NCBI GenBank assembly: GCA_049611965.1
Contig: JBMZBC010000020.1
Span: forward strand, 1 to 36,822
Direction of reading: 5' to 3'
Length of the DNA: 36,822 nt
DNA from: UBA10364 sp049611965
Lineage (GTDB): Bacteria > Bacteroidota > Bacteroidia > Flavobacteriales > Schleiferiaceae
Below are positions 8,263 through 16,247 of this stretch, piece after piece. The notes under the pieces are model-generated. The model was not told where the DNA came from and did no database searches. It saw only the letters and a program-made list of their open reading frames with translations. Position 1 is the stretch's first letter. Each line of letters opens with the position of its first letter. Position numbers and translations under genes: made by a program.

Positions 8263-8827
8263 AGGCCTCCCAACTGCCGCCTTTCCCTTTTGCTTTTGGT
8301 CGCTTTCCGCCTGAACCGTGTTTAGGAGCCGGTATGCCGCTCGTCTGTGCATGATGACATACGGCTGCCGCGAGTGCATCCGAGGCATCTAAGTATTTGT
8401 GGCTCACACCAGGATACATACTTTGTAGCATTCCACTTACTTGTTCTTTACTGGCGTTTCCGTTTCCTACAATACTTTGTTTGATTAAGCGGGGACTGTA
8501 TTCAAAAACCGGGATTTTCTTTGACAGTGCCGTGGCCATACATACGCCTTGAGCGCGGCCAAGCTTTAACATCGATTGTACGTTTTTACCAAAGAAGGGA
8601 GCTTCTAGAGCCATTTCATCTGGCTTGTAGAGTTCAACGACCTTGCTGAGCTCTTCAAAAATATGTGACAACCTTGTGTAATGATCAAGCTTGGCGTTGA
8701 ACTTCAAGACATCAAGCACTACGGGCTGGACCTTACCTTTTACAATATGGACAATGCTGTAGCCCATAACTACAGTTCCGGGATCGACCCCTATAATGAC
8801 CTTTTCTATAGCCAGAGGTTCTCCCAT
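8231..8827 (-). CDS. ruvC: Crossover junction endodeoxyribonuclease RuvC
   Basis: RuvC resolves Holliday junctions with RuvAB during recombination repair. The 198-residue protein has the RNase H-like fold with all four catalytic acids: D15 in GVDPGT, E75 in LEAPFFG, and D147 and D150 in DASDALAAAVCHH. KNVQSMLKLGRAQG is the conserved helix of the family. The tail from about residue 165 is Gly/Lys-rich (GSGGKRPKAKGKGG), a basic extension that could contact DNA. It is the last gene of a minus-strand run, one base after nupC, so its expression may depend on the etf promoter. Its last 32 coding bases overlap the end of the HIT gene on the other strand. Identification is secure. Confidence 0.96.
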   Translation of the reverse strand: MGEPLAIEKVIIGVDPGTVVMGYSIVHIVKGKVQPVVLDVLKFNAKLDHYTRLSHIFEELSKVVELYKPDEMALEAPFFGKNVQSMLKLGRAQGVCMATALSKKIPVFEYSPRLIKQSIVGNGNASKEQVSGMLQSMYPGVSHKYLDASDALAAAVCHHAQTSGIPAPKHGSGGKRPKAKGKGGSWEAFIQQNPDRLK

Positions 8828-8828
8828 A

Positions 8829-10112
8829 TTAAATCATTAATCCAACAATAGCCGCTGTATAGAGAGAGGCAACAGTCCCGGCGATAAGCGCCTTGATACT
8901 GAGTTCACTTAAGTCTTTACGTCTTGAAGGTGCAATAGTGCCAATTCCACCAATCTGTATTCCAATACTGGCAATATTTGCGAATCCACAAAGCATGTAC
9001 GTACTCAGGGTAATTGATCGCTCCGAGGCAAAAAGTCCAGCATTTTTCATATCCGTCAAGGTAACGTAGGCGTAGAATTCGTTTAGGATGGTCTTTTCAC
9101 CAAGTAATTGACCGACCAATAACAAATCCTGCGGCGGTACCCCAAGAATCCAAGCGATAGGACTTAGGAGAGCTCCCATGATAAATTGTAATGAGAACGA
9201 GTCGTAGCGTCCATCGGTGAATTCTGCAGTCCAAGCATTTAACCCGGTCCAAGAGCCAATACCCTCTACAAAGAGGTAGTTGACCCCATATACTAGGGCA
9301 GTAAATACCAATAGCATTGCCCCAACATTCACAGCTAGTTTCACTCCTTCGGTAGTTCCGTTAGAAATGGCGTCGAGCGCATTAGATCCCATGTCTTGAG
9401 AACTAATCTCAGCGACTTCCTCGACAGCTTCAGTTTCAGGCAAAAGAATCTTCGCGCTGATTAAAGCCGCCGGTGCCGAAAGAACTGACGCGGTCAACAG
9501 ATGCTTTGCAAAAAACAATTGTCGTTCTGGATCATCTCCGCCCAAATAACCAATATAGGCAGCCAAAACACCACCGGCAATGGTGGCCATACCTCCTGCC
9601 ATCAAACTGAGTAATTCCGAACGGCTCATTTTTGCGATATATGGTTTTACTAGTAGGGGTGCTTCGGTCTGACCAATGAATATGTTACCGGCAGCAGCGA
9701 GCGATTCCGCCCCTGAGAGACGAAGTGTCTTCTGCATGACCCAAGCCATCGCTTTTACCACTTTTTGCAAAATCCCATAATAGTACAGCAAGGATGTAAC
9801 TGCTGAGAAGAAAATTACTGTGGGAAGTACTTGAAAGGCGAATAGATATCCGAAACTTGATGTATCTGTTATCAAAGAACCAAAGAGGAAAGTAGATCCT
9901 TCTCGGGTGAAGTCCAAAAGGGTAACTGCTGCTAAACTAAATTTTTCAAAAGCCCAGCTCACGCCAGGTACTTTTAGCACCCCCAACGCTAAAATTATTT
10001 GCAGTCCTAAGCCTTTAACAACCATCCACCAGTTAATGGCTTTTTTATTGGAACTGAAAAGCCATAGTACGGCAGTGAGTACGGCAATTCCTAAAATACT
10101 TCGTAGGATCAT
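8829..10112 (-). CDS. nupC: Concentrative nucleoside transporter (NupC/CNT family)
   Basis: This 427-residue inner-membrane protein probably imports nucleosides by H+ or Na+ symport. Hydrophobic helices run throughout. The CNT signatures are visible: GNIFIGQTEAPLLVKPYI, with the substrate-site GQTEAP at 147-152, and CGFANIASIGIQIGGIG near residue 375 in the C-terminal half, which supplies the second half-site. The start overlaps the end of the upstream bfn-like gene in an ATGA junction (bases 10109-10112), suggesting translational coupling. ruvC follows after one base. The cation and nucleoside preference cannot be read with confidence. Confidence 0.93.
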   Translation of the reverse strand: MILRSILGIAVLTAVLWLFSSNKKAINWWMVVKGLGLQIILALGVLKVPGVSWAFEKFSLAAVTLLDFTREGSTFLFGSLITDTSSFGYLFAFQVLPTVIFFSAVTSLLYYYGILQKVVKAMAWVMQKTLRLSGAESLAAAGNIFIGQTEAPLLVKPYIAKMSRSELLSLMAGGMATIAGGVLAAYIGYLGGDDPERQLFFAKHLLTASVLSAPAALISAKILLPETEAVEEVAEISSQDMGSNALDAISNGTTEGVKLAVNVGAMLLVFTALVYGVNYLFVEGIGSWTGLNAWTAEFTDGRYDSFSLQFIMGALLSPIAWILGVPPQDLLLVGQLLGEKTILNEFYAYVTLTDMKNAGLFASERSITLSTYMLCGFANIASIGIQIGGIGTIAPSRRKDLSELSIKALIAGTVASLYTAAIVGLMI

Positions 10113-10696
10113 TTAAGCTTATCTAATTTGTCTCTGAGCCTAGCGGCCAACTCGTAATCTTCATTTTCAACAGCTTCTTCGAGCTGTTTTTCTAGCAGTG
10201 TAACACTATCTGTTACAGTTTCTGAAGCGCTGCCTTCTTCCGCGACATCTTCTTCAACGCCGTCGGCAACACGCTCCTCTTTCTCAGTAATACCGGCTTG
10301 TTCTAGAATGGAAGCCAAAACGTAAATAGGACAATCGACACGGACAGCTAGTGCTACTGCATCAGAGGGTCTCGAGTCAAAAATCAGCTGAGCACCGTGC
10401 TCATTTCTAGCGTAAATAGAGGCATAAAACACACCATTCACAAGACGATGAATCAAGACTTTTTCAATCTGTGTACCCAACTCATCCAGCATGTTTTGCC
10501 AGGTGTCGTGTGTCATGGGGCGCGGCGGTGCAATACTCTTTTCTAAGGCTACAGCGATACTTTGCGCTTCGGCACCCCCGATAACTACCGGAAGTTTTCG
10601 CGCATCGGGTCCTTTTTCCGCAAGGATGAGCGCATACGCACCCGATTTCCCTTGACTGTAGGAGAGTCCTTTAACCGTTATTTCGATTTCCTGCAT
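10109..10696 (-). CDS. Bifunctional nuclease family protein (DUF151) with C-terminal UVR motif
   Basis: The 195-residue protein has an N-terminal BFN/DUF151 domain (about 1-135), marked by LPVVIGGAEAQSIAVALE and FDSRPSDAVALAVRVDCPIYV. An acidic linker (about 138-165) leads to a UVR motif near the C-terminus (LLEKQLEEAVENEDYELAAR). UVR motifs mediate UvrB/UvrC contacts and occur in other proteins. DUF151 proteins have been reported to have RNase and DNase activity, but the role in Bacteroidota is not established. The start forms a TAATG overlap with the etfA stop, and the end overlaps nupC by four bases, so it is surely part of the etfB-etfA-bfn-nupC-ruvC run. The family call is firm, the function uncertain. 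Confidence 0.9.
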   Translation of the reverse strand: MQEIEITVKGLSYSQGKSGAYALILAEKGPDARKLPVVIGGAEAQSIAVALEKSIAPPRPMTHDTWQNMLDELGTQIEKVLIHRLVNGVFYASIYARNEHGAQLIFDSRPSDAVALAVRVDCPIYVLASILEQAGITEKEERVADGVEEDVAEEGSASETVTDSVTLLEKQLEEAVENEDYELAARLRDKLDKLK

Positions 10697-11634
10697 TAGC
10701 TAGCGGCCTTGAAGGCGCGCAAAGCATTCACCAATTTGGGAACTACTTCGAATGCATCACCGACAATACCGTAGTCTGCAGCTTTGAAGAATGGAGCTTC
10801 AGGGTCTGTATTTACTACTACAATGGTCTTTGATGCACTCACACCCGCTAGGTGTTGAATCGCGCCAGAAATTCCGATTGCAATATACAGATTAGGGTTG
10901 ACTTGAATACCTGTTTGTCCAACGTGTTCGCTATGTGGACGCCATCCAATATCACTCACTGGTTTAGAACAAGCTGTTGCTGCACCTAGCACCTCTGCAA
11001 GCTCCTCAATCATGCCCCAGTTTTCTGGGCCTTTTAGCCCGCGGCCAGCACTGACCACAGCTTCTGCTTCTGGCAACGCTACCTTCCCACTGGCAACCTC
11101 TGTGCCGACAACTTGGAGAAGTTCGGTGGAAGCGATCTCTTGCGACTCCATAACGCCTTCACCGCTCGCATTTTCAATACCAATACTGTTGGGTACAAAT
11201 GAAATGATGGGAGAAGCTCCACTGAGTTCAATGGTTTCAATGCCTTTGGATGAAAATGCGCCACGCTTTACTTGAAGGGGCGAAGTCCCCAAAGGAAGAC
11301 TAATAGTATTCGTGCTTAACGCGGACTCTTTGATGGCTGCGAGCGCCGGAGCAACACTCCTTCCGAGTGAAGTACCGGCAATGACTATACCTGATGCATC
11401 CGAGCTAAGCGCTTCAAGTTGTCCAGCGATTCCCATGGCGGTTTGGCCAAGACTAATTTGAATACAGTGATCTGCGCCGTAACTAGCGAGTTCAGCAGCT
11501 GGTGCGTTTGAGCTAGTTACCGCAATGACCTTAGCGCCTATCATAGACGCCCAGTTTTTAGCGTATCCTACAGCTTCATAAGAGGCCTTCTTATACGCCC
11601 CATTCCAATCTTCAACAAATACTACTATCGACAT
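10696..11634 (-). CDS. etfA: Electron transfer flavoprotein subunit alpha
   Basis: EtfA carries the FAD of the ETF heterodimer, which accepts electrons from acyl-CoA and other dehydrogenases and passes them to the quinone pool. At 312 residues it has the usual two halves: an N-terminal nucleotide-binding-like domain (about 1-180) and a C-terminal FAD domain. The ETF-alpha signature is near the end, LYIAIGISGAIQHLAGVSAS followed by IVVVNTDPEAPFFKAADYGIVGD. RGLKGPENWGMIEELA is another conserved block. It follows etfB after an 11-base gap, and its TAA overlaps the next ATG (TAATG). No ETF:quinone oxidoreductase gene is in view. Confidence 0.95.
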   Translation of the reverse strand: MSIVVFVEDWNGAYKKASYEAVGYAKNWASMIGAKVIAVTSSNAPAAELASYGADHCIQISLGQTAMGIAGQLEALSSDASGIVIAGTSLGRSVAPALAAIKESALSTNTISLPLGTSPLQVKRGAFSSKGIETIELSGASPIISFVPNSIGIENASGEGVMESQEIASTELLQVVGTEVASGKVALPEAEAVVSAGRGLKGPENWGMIEELAEVLGAATACSKPVSDIGWRPHSEHVGQTGIQVNPNLYIAIGISGAIQHLAGVSASKTIVVVNTDPEAPFFKAADYGIVGDAFEVVPKLVNALRAFKAAS

Positions 11635-11645
11635 CGTTTCAAATT

Positions 11646-12392
11646 TTATATGGCTTTTGCTTCTTCATGAAGCAGACGCACAAGTTCATCTACATTATCA
11701 GCATCCACCATTTTTACTTCGGCTTTACCTGCTGGTTTTTCAAAGGCCACCGGAGAAGTAAGTCCTCCGGTTTCACTGGAGGCTACTACTTCAAGCGGTT
11801 TGGTTCTCGCGGACATGATGCCACGCATGTTAGGAATACGGAGGTCCTTCTCTTCCACTAAACCTTTTTTACCGCCAATAACCATTGGTAATGCGGCTTC
11901 GTAGGTTTCGTGTCCCCCATCTATTTCAGAGGTAGCCCTTGCAGTGCTGTTTTGAATGGAAAGTCCAACACATGCATTGGCGAAGGGAAGGTGAAGCATT
12001 GCTGCAAGCATTGCAGGTACTTGTTGGCCGTTGTAGTCTATACTTTCTTGACCGCAGATGATAACGTCGTAAGAATTTGCCTCGATGTGGTTCTTGAGTT
12101 CTTTGGCTACTGTGATAGCGTCCATAGGGGTGGCATCTATTCTTACCGCTTTATCTGCACCAATGGCAAGCGCTTTTCTAAGCGTTGGCTCGGTGGTGGC
12201 CGGGCCGACATTGATGACGGTGATTGATCCGCCTTGCGCTTCTTTTAAGTGAAGCGCTTTAGTCAATCCAAACTCGTCGTATGGATTGATAACGAACTGA
12301 ACCCCCGCAGGATCAAGTGACGTGCCGTCTGCTGTGAAGTTGATCTTCGCAGTAGTATCGGGCACGTGACTAATACAGACTAGTATGTTCAT
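11646..12392 (-). CDS. etfB: Electron transfer flavoprotein subunit beta
   Basis: EtfB binds AMP and pairs with EtfA. The chosen start, ATG at 12392, gives 248 residues beginning MNILVCISHVPDTTAKINF, the normal family N-terminus. The longer frame from 12458 adds 22 residues with no family match and runs through a palindromic regulatory stretch. The C-terminal signature KDLRIPNMRGIMSARTKPLEV is intact, as is the ICGQESIDYNGQQVPAMLA block that contacts acyl-CoA dehydrogenases. It is the first gene of the five-gene minus-strand run. The upstream gap to pdhB carries a near-match -7 box and a 12-base perfect palindrome that could be an operator. Confidence 0.95.
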   Translation of the reverse strand: MNILVCISHVPDTTAKINFTADGTSLDPAGVQFVINPYDEFGLTKALHLKEAQGGSITVINVGPATTEPTLRKALAIGADKAVRIDATPMDAITVAKELKNHIEANSYDVIICGQESIDYNGQQVPAMLAAMLHLPFANACVGLSIQNSTARATSEIDGGHETYEAALPMVIGGKKGLVEEKDLRIPNMRGIMSARTKPLEVVASSETGGLTSPVAFEKPAGKAEVKMVDADNVDELVRLLHEEAKAI

Positions 12393-12421
12393 AATTGGGT
12401 TATGATTTGCCTCTAAATTAC

Positions 12422-12433
12422 TATGCATGCATA
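12422..12433. promoter_or_regulatory. 12-base perfect palindrome upstream of etfB
   Basis: TATGCATGCATA is a perfect inverted repeat 29 bases upstream of the etfB start. It lies just upstream of TAATTTAG on the minus strand (12413-12420), a one-mismatch version of the -7 box TAnnTTTG. That places it where a repressor or activator could act on the etf operon. The sequence is certain; the operator role is inference. Confidence 0.4.
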
Positions 12434-12474
12434 ATAAATCCAAAGAAATTTCGATCAAAGACGCTTTTTTATCA

Positions 12475-12495
12475 TTCGTTCAAAATTCGAACGAA
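12475..12495. promoter_or_regulatory. Inverted repeat in the etfB/pdhB divergent region
   Basis: TTCGTTC (12475-12481) and GAACGAA (12489-12495) form 7-base perfect arms around a 7-base centre. No T run follows, so a terminator is unlikely. A dimeric regulator site is possible. The regulator is unknown, and no regulator gene is adjacent. Confidence 0.35.
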
Positions 12496-12510
12496 AGTGC
12501 TTCTTTGGCG

Positions 12511-12534
12511 TCAAAAATTGGCCCCACTTTTTGA
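12511..12534. repeat. AT-rich inverted repeat in the etfB/pdhB divergent region
   Basis: TCAAAAA (12511-12517) and TTTTTGA (12528-12534) form 7-base perfect arms around a 10-base loop rich in C. The stem is weak because it is nearly all A:T. It could be a protein site, a poor terminator or chance. It lies about 60 bases upstream of the candidate pdhB -7 box. Confidence 0.3.
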
Positions 12535-12593
12535 GAACTCATTGAAGTACGAACAGGGAGGGAGAAAAATCTGCTAATGTTGACATTGCATCT

Positions 12594-12601
12594 TATATTT
12601 G
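12594..12601 (+). promoter_or_regulatory. Candidate -7 box of the pdhB promoter
   Basis: TATATTTG matches TAnnTTTG exactly and lies 25 bases before the pdhB ATG. No good TTG is visible at the usual -33 distance; TTG at 12580 is too close. The same octamer recurs upstream of hppA. Confidence 0.45.
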
Positions 12602-12626
12602 CCGTCCTGACACATCAATTGAAACT

Positions 12627-13607
12627 ATGAAAACGATTCAGTTTAGAGAGGCCGTTTGTGAGGCCATGAGCGAGGAAATGCGCCGCGACGAAAACATCTT
12701 TTTGATGGGTGAAGAAGTTGCAGAATACAATGGTGCATACAAAGCATCAAAAGGGATGCTAGATGAATTCGGTCCAAAGCGTGTTATTGATACGCCTATT
12801 GCAGAGCTTGGATTCGCTGGAATCTCAACAGGTGCTGCTATGAACGGTCTACGTCCTATCGTGGAATTTATGACGTTCAACTTCTCTATGGTAGCTATCG
12901 ACCAGATCATCAACAACGCTGCAAAAATGAAGCAGATGTCCGGTGGTCAGATCAATGTACCTATCGTATTTCGTGGACCTACTGCATCTGCAGGTCAGTT
13001 GGCGGCAACACACTCGCAAGCATTTGAGAGCTGGTATGCAAACTGTCCAGGTTTGAAAGTGGTTGTTCCTTCAAATCCTTACGATTGTAAAGGTTTGTTG
13101 AAGAGCGCTATCCGTGACAACGACCCTGTAATCTTTATGGAAAGTGAGCAGATGTACGGTGATAAAGGCGAAGTGCCAGAAGGTGAGTACACATTGCCTA
13201 TTGGAGTTGCTGATATCAAGCGTAAAGGAACTGACGTAACCATCGTATCCTTCGGTAAGATCATCAAGGTTGCTTACGAAGCTGCTGATAAATTGGCCGA
13301 AGAAGGCATTTCTTGTGAAATCATCGATTTGCGTACGGTTCGTCCAATCGACTATGCAACTGTTATTGAGAGTGTAAAGAAGACAAACCGTTTAGTGTGT
13401 TTGGAAGAAGCTTGGCCGTTGGGATCTATCTCAACTGAGATCACTTACAAGGTTCAACAAGATGCTTTCGATTACTTGGATGCACCAGTGAAGAGAATAA
13501 CTACTACTGATACGCCAGCACCGTATTCACCAACACTTCTTGCAGAGTTCTTACCGCAGGTAGGACAGGTGATTGATGCAGTGAAATCAGTGATGTATGT
13601 TAAATAA
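12627..13607 (+). CDS. pdhB: Pyruvate dehydrogenase E1 component, beta subunit
   Basis: This is the beta chain of an alpha2beta2 E1, which decarboxylates pyruvate on thiamine diphosphate for transfer to lipoyl-E2. The 326 residues comprise a transketolase-type pyrimidine-binding domain (about 1-175: FLMGEEVAEYNGAYKASKGM, DTPIAELGFAGISTGAA, FMTFNFSMVAIDQIINNAAK) and a C-terminal domain (about 190-315: VSFGKIIKVAYEAADKL, EEAWPLGSISTEI). The E55-type catalytic Glu region, TPIAELGF, is intact. No pdhA, E2 or E3 gene is next to it, so the complex is split in this genome. A related branched-chain E1 beta is possible, but the sequence reads as the pyruvate type. Two hairpins and the hppA promoter follow. 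Confidence 0.92.
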   Translation: MKTIQFREAVCEAMSEEMRRDENIFLMGEEVAEYNGAYKASKGMLDEFGPKRVIDTPIAELGFAGISTGAAMNGLRPIVEFMTFNFSMVAIDQIINNAAKMKQMSGGQINVPIVFRGPTASAGQLAATHSQAFESWYANCPGLKVVVPSNPYDCKGLLKSAIRDNDPVIFMESEQMYGDKGEVPEGEYTLPIGVADIKRKGTDVTIVSFGKIIKVAYEAADKLAEEGISCEIIDLRTVRPIDYATVIESVKKTNRLVCLEEAWPLGSISTEITYKVQQDAFDYLDAPVKRITTTDTPAPYSPTLLAEFLPQVGQVIDAVKSVMYVK

Positions 13608-13610
13608 CCT

Positions 13611-13645
13611 AGAGGTTTTACACTCGAAGTCGAGGTAAAGACTCT
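13611..13645 (+). terminator. Hairpin after pdhB
   Basis: The stretch folds as AGAG...TTTAC.CTCG / CGAG.GTAAA...CTCT around the loop AAGT, with one bulge and two internal mismatches. It starts four bases after the pdhB stop. No strong T run follows, so it may protect the mRNA 3' end or weaken transcription rather than terminate alone. It overlaps the place where the hppA -33 region should be. Confidence 0.4.
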
Positions 13646-13651
13646 TCTACT

Positions 13652-13659
13652 TATATTTG
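13652..13659 (+). promoter_or_regulatory. Candidate -7 box of the hppA promoter
   Basis: TATATTTG is an exact TAnnTTTG match, 54 bases before the hppA ATG. The inferred transcription start, near 13663-13666, falls inside the left arm of the following hairpin. No clear -33 TTG is visible. Confidence 0.45.
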
Positions 13660-13660
13660 C

Positions 13661-13696
13661 AGCCCTCTTTGTAAATGCATGGAGGGCTGATTTTTT
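13661..13696 (+). terminator. Terminator-like hairpin in the hppA leader
   Basis: AGCCCTC (13661-13667) pairs with GAGGGCT (13682-13688) around a 14-base loop. GA and then six T's (13691-13696) follow. It looks like a terminator for pdhB read-through. Transcripts started at the hppA promoter would lack part of the left arm and could escape. An alternative in-frame ATG at 13675 lies in the loop. Confidence 0.55.
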
Positions 13697-13713
13697 ATCA
13701 AACCATCGTTATA

Positions 13714-16227
13714 ATGGAAAATATGCTTTTGTTGGTACCAGTATTTGGTATCGTTGGTCTAATCTACATGTTCGTTTTGCGCCAATGGGTTGTGAAACAA
13801 GATTCGGGCTCAGAAAAAATGACAAAGTTGGCAGCCTACGTTAAAGAAGGCGCTTTGGCATTCTTGAACGCGGAATACCGCATTTTGGCAATCTTCGTAG
13901 TAGTAGCAGGTATTCTGCTCGGAATTGTTTCTTCAGTTGTTGAAACGACACACTGGTTCATTGTTGTAGCCTTTGTGATCGGTGCAGTATTCTCTGCAGT
14001 AGCTGGTAACATCGGTATGCGCATTGCTACAGATTCAAACGTAAGAACTACAGAGGCCGCTCGTACTTCTTTGCCACAGGCGTTGAAGGTATCGTTCCGT
14101 GGTGGAACTGTAATGGGTCTGGGTGTTGCTGGTCTCGCAGTATTCGGATTAGGTATTCTTTTCTACGTTCTTTCTAAGTGGTTCATCGTTGGCGAAGATT
14201 CGTTCTACAATGAAATGACTATCGTATTGGAAGCCCTTGCCGGTTTCTCTCTAGGTGCTGAATCTATCGCGTTGTTTGCGCGTGTAGGTGGTGGTATCTA
14301 CACGAAAGCTGCCGACGTAGGTGCTGACCTTGTAGGTAAGGTTGAAGCAGGTATTCCTGAAGATGATCCACGTAACCCTGCGACTATCGCAGATAACGTA
14401 GGGGATAACGTAGGCGATGTTGCAGGTATGGGTGCCGATTTGTTCGGTTCATATGTAGCAACAGTTTTGGCGTCTATGGTTCTTGGTAACTATGTTATCA
14501 ATGATAACCTTTTAAGCACAGGTACATTCTTGGAAAACCAAGGTCCTATCTTGTTGCCAATGATGATTGCTGGTGTAGGTATCATCTTCTCGATCATCGG
14601 TACGTTCTTCATTCGTATTAAAGATAATAGCGCGAAAGAGCCAGAGGTTCAACGTGCCTTGAACATCGGTAACTGGTCTTCAATCATTTTGACAGGAATC
14701 GGTTCATACGTATTGATCCAAATGCTTCTACCTGAAACGTTGAGCATGAAGTTCTTTGGTGAAGGTTTTAAAGAGGTAACGCGTACGGCAGTATTTGGTG
14801 CTGTAATCGTCGGTCTTGTTGTAGGTGCTTTGATCTCTTACTTCACAGAATACTACACTGGTTTAGGTAAAAAGCCAATTTTAGATATCGTTCAGAAGTC
14901 AGCTACTGGTGCTGCAACTAACATCATCGCCGGTCTAGGTGTAGGTATGATTTCTACGTTTGCGCCTATCCTCCTTTTCGCTGGAGCAATCTGGTCTTCA
15001 TACGCATTCGCTGGTTTCTACGGTGTTGCAATTGCAGCTTCTGCCATGATGGCTACAACAGCTATGCAGTTGGCAATTGATGCTTTCGGTCCTATCGCGG
15101 ATAACGCTGGTGGTATTGCAGAGATGAGTGAATTGCCAGAAGAGGTGCGTGAGCGTACTGATATTTTGGATTCTGTGGGTAACACCACTGCAGCTATCGG
15201 TAAAGGGTTCGCTATTGCCTCTGCAGCATTGACTGCTTTGGCGCTATTCGCTGCCTTCGTAACCTTCACAGGTATTGACGGTATTAACATCTTCAAAGCC
15301 CCAGTCCTTGCGATGCTATTCGTAGGGGGTATGGTTCCTGTAGTGTTCTCTGCTTTGGCAATGAACGCAGTAGGTAAAGCAGCCATGGAAATGGTTAAAG
15401 AGGTACGTCGTCAGTTCAAAGAGATTCCAGGTATTATGGAATACAAAGCTGAGCCAGAATATGACAAGTGTGTTGCTATCTCTACAGAGGCTTCTTTGAG
15501 AGAAATGATGTTGCCGGGTGCAATGACTATCATCTTCCCGTTAGTTGTAGCATTCTTGCCAATGGCATTCGGCTACACAGGTCAAGAAGCAGCAGAGATG
15601 TTAGGTGGTTATATGGCTGGTGTTGCTGTATCAGGTGTTCTTTGGGCCATCTTCCAGAACAATGCTGGTGGTGCTTGGGACAACGCTAAGAAGTCTTTCG
15701 AAGCGGGTGTTATGATCGACGGTGAAATGACCTACAAAGGTTCTGAGGCACACAAAGCCGCGGTTACTGGTGATACGGTAGGTGATCCATTCAAGGATAC
15801 TTCAGGTCCATCGATGAACATCTTGATCAAGCTTACTTGTTTGGTAGGTCTTGTTATTGCGCCAATTCTCGGTGGCGGTCACGAGAGCCACGCTGCTACT
15901 GCAGCTGCTGAAGAAGTAGTTGAGGTTCGTCAAGAAGTAATGAAGATGAAGTTGAAAGATGTTGAAGTTCGTTTGGACGGCACCATCACAGGTGAAGCTA
16001 CGGCTTCAATGGATGTAACCGTTGAAGATATGGCTGCAACTATCAGCATCTCATTCGCTTCAGAGGAGTTCAACGGTACATTCTCTTCTTTGGAAGCAGA
16101 TACGGATGGCATGAACTTCGATGCGCACGGTATGGTAAGTATGAACGGTGAGGAGCTCGGTGCTTCTACCCACTTCCACCTTGACGAAGAAGGTTCAATT
16201 AGTGAATTTGTAATCTTGTTCGAATAA
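13714..16227 (+). CDS. hppA: Membrane-bound ion-translocating pyrophosphatase with extra C-terminal domain
   Basis: HppA hydrolyses PPi and pumps H+ and/or Na+ across the inner membrane. The core (residues about 1-721) has many hydrophobic helices and the active-site motifs DVGADLVGKVE (201-211), EDDPRNPATIADNVGDNVGD and, late in the chain, GDTVGDPFKDTSGPSMN. At GNTTAAIGKG the residue after GNTT is A493, the state usual in K+-dependent enzymes; K+-independent ones carry Lys there. H+ versus Na+ pumping is not resolved. After the last helix (LVIAPILGGG) an unusual acidic, non-membrane domain of about 115 residues runs from 723 to 837. ATG 13714 is chosen because the longer frame starts inside the leader hairpin and adds residues without family support. 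A strong bidirectional terminator follows. Confidence 0.95.
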   Translation: MENMLLLVPVFGIVGLIYMFVLRQWVVKQDSGSEKMTKLAAYVKEGALAFLNAEYRILAIFVVVAGILLGIVSSVVETTHWFIVVAFVIGAVFSAVAGNIGMRIATDSNVRTTEAARTSLPQALKVSFRGGTVMGLGVAGLAVFGLGILFYVLSKWFIVGEDSFYNEMTIVLEALAGFSLGAESIALFARVGGGIYTKAADVGADLVGKVEAGIPEDDPRNPATIADNVGDNVGDVAGMGADLFGSYVATVLASMVLGNYVINDNLLSTGTFLENQGPILLPMMIAGVGIIFSIIGTFFIRIKDNSAKEPEVQRALNIGNWSSIILTGIGSYVLIQMLLPETLSMKFFGEGFKEVTRTAVFGAVIVGLVVGALISYFTEYYTGLGKKPILDIVQKSATGAATNIIAGLGVGMISTFAPILLFAGAIWSSYAFAGFYGVAIAASAMMATTAMQLAIDAFGPIADNAGGIAEMSELPEEVRERTDILDSVGNTTAAIGKGFAIASAALTALALFAAFVTFTGIDGINIFKAPVLAMLFVGGMVPVVFSALAMNAVGKAAMEMVKEVRRQFKEIPGIMEYKAEPEYDKCVAISTEASLREMMLPGAMTIIFPLVVAFLPMAFGYTGQEAAEMLGGYMAGVAVSGVLWAIFQNNAGGAWDNAKKSFEAGVMIDGEMTYKGSEAHKAAVTGDTVGDPFKDTSGPSMNILIKLTCLVGLVIAPILGGGHESHAATAAAEEVVEVRQEVMKMKLKDVEVRLDGTITGEATASMDVTVEDMAATISISFASEEFNGTFSSLEADTDGMNFDAHGMVSMNGEELGASTHFHLDEEGSISEFVILFE

Positions 16228-16247
16228 GAGCAGGGTTCCCCAAATAG

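Noticed and set aside
8231..8827. RuvC-like nuclease as a CRISPR or transposon effector
   Set aside because: Full-length standard RuvC with all four catalytic acids; no repeats, cas genes or TnpB features nearby.
13675..13713. Longer hppA N-terminus
   Set aside because: The ATG lies in the loop of the leader hairpin, and the 13 extra residues precede a normal family N-terminus.
15018..15386. 122-codon minus-strand frame in hppA
   Set aside because: Ala/Ile-rich low-complexity antisense of membrane helices; no start context or family match.
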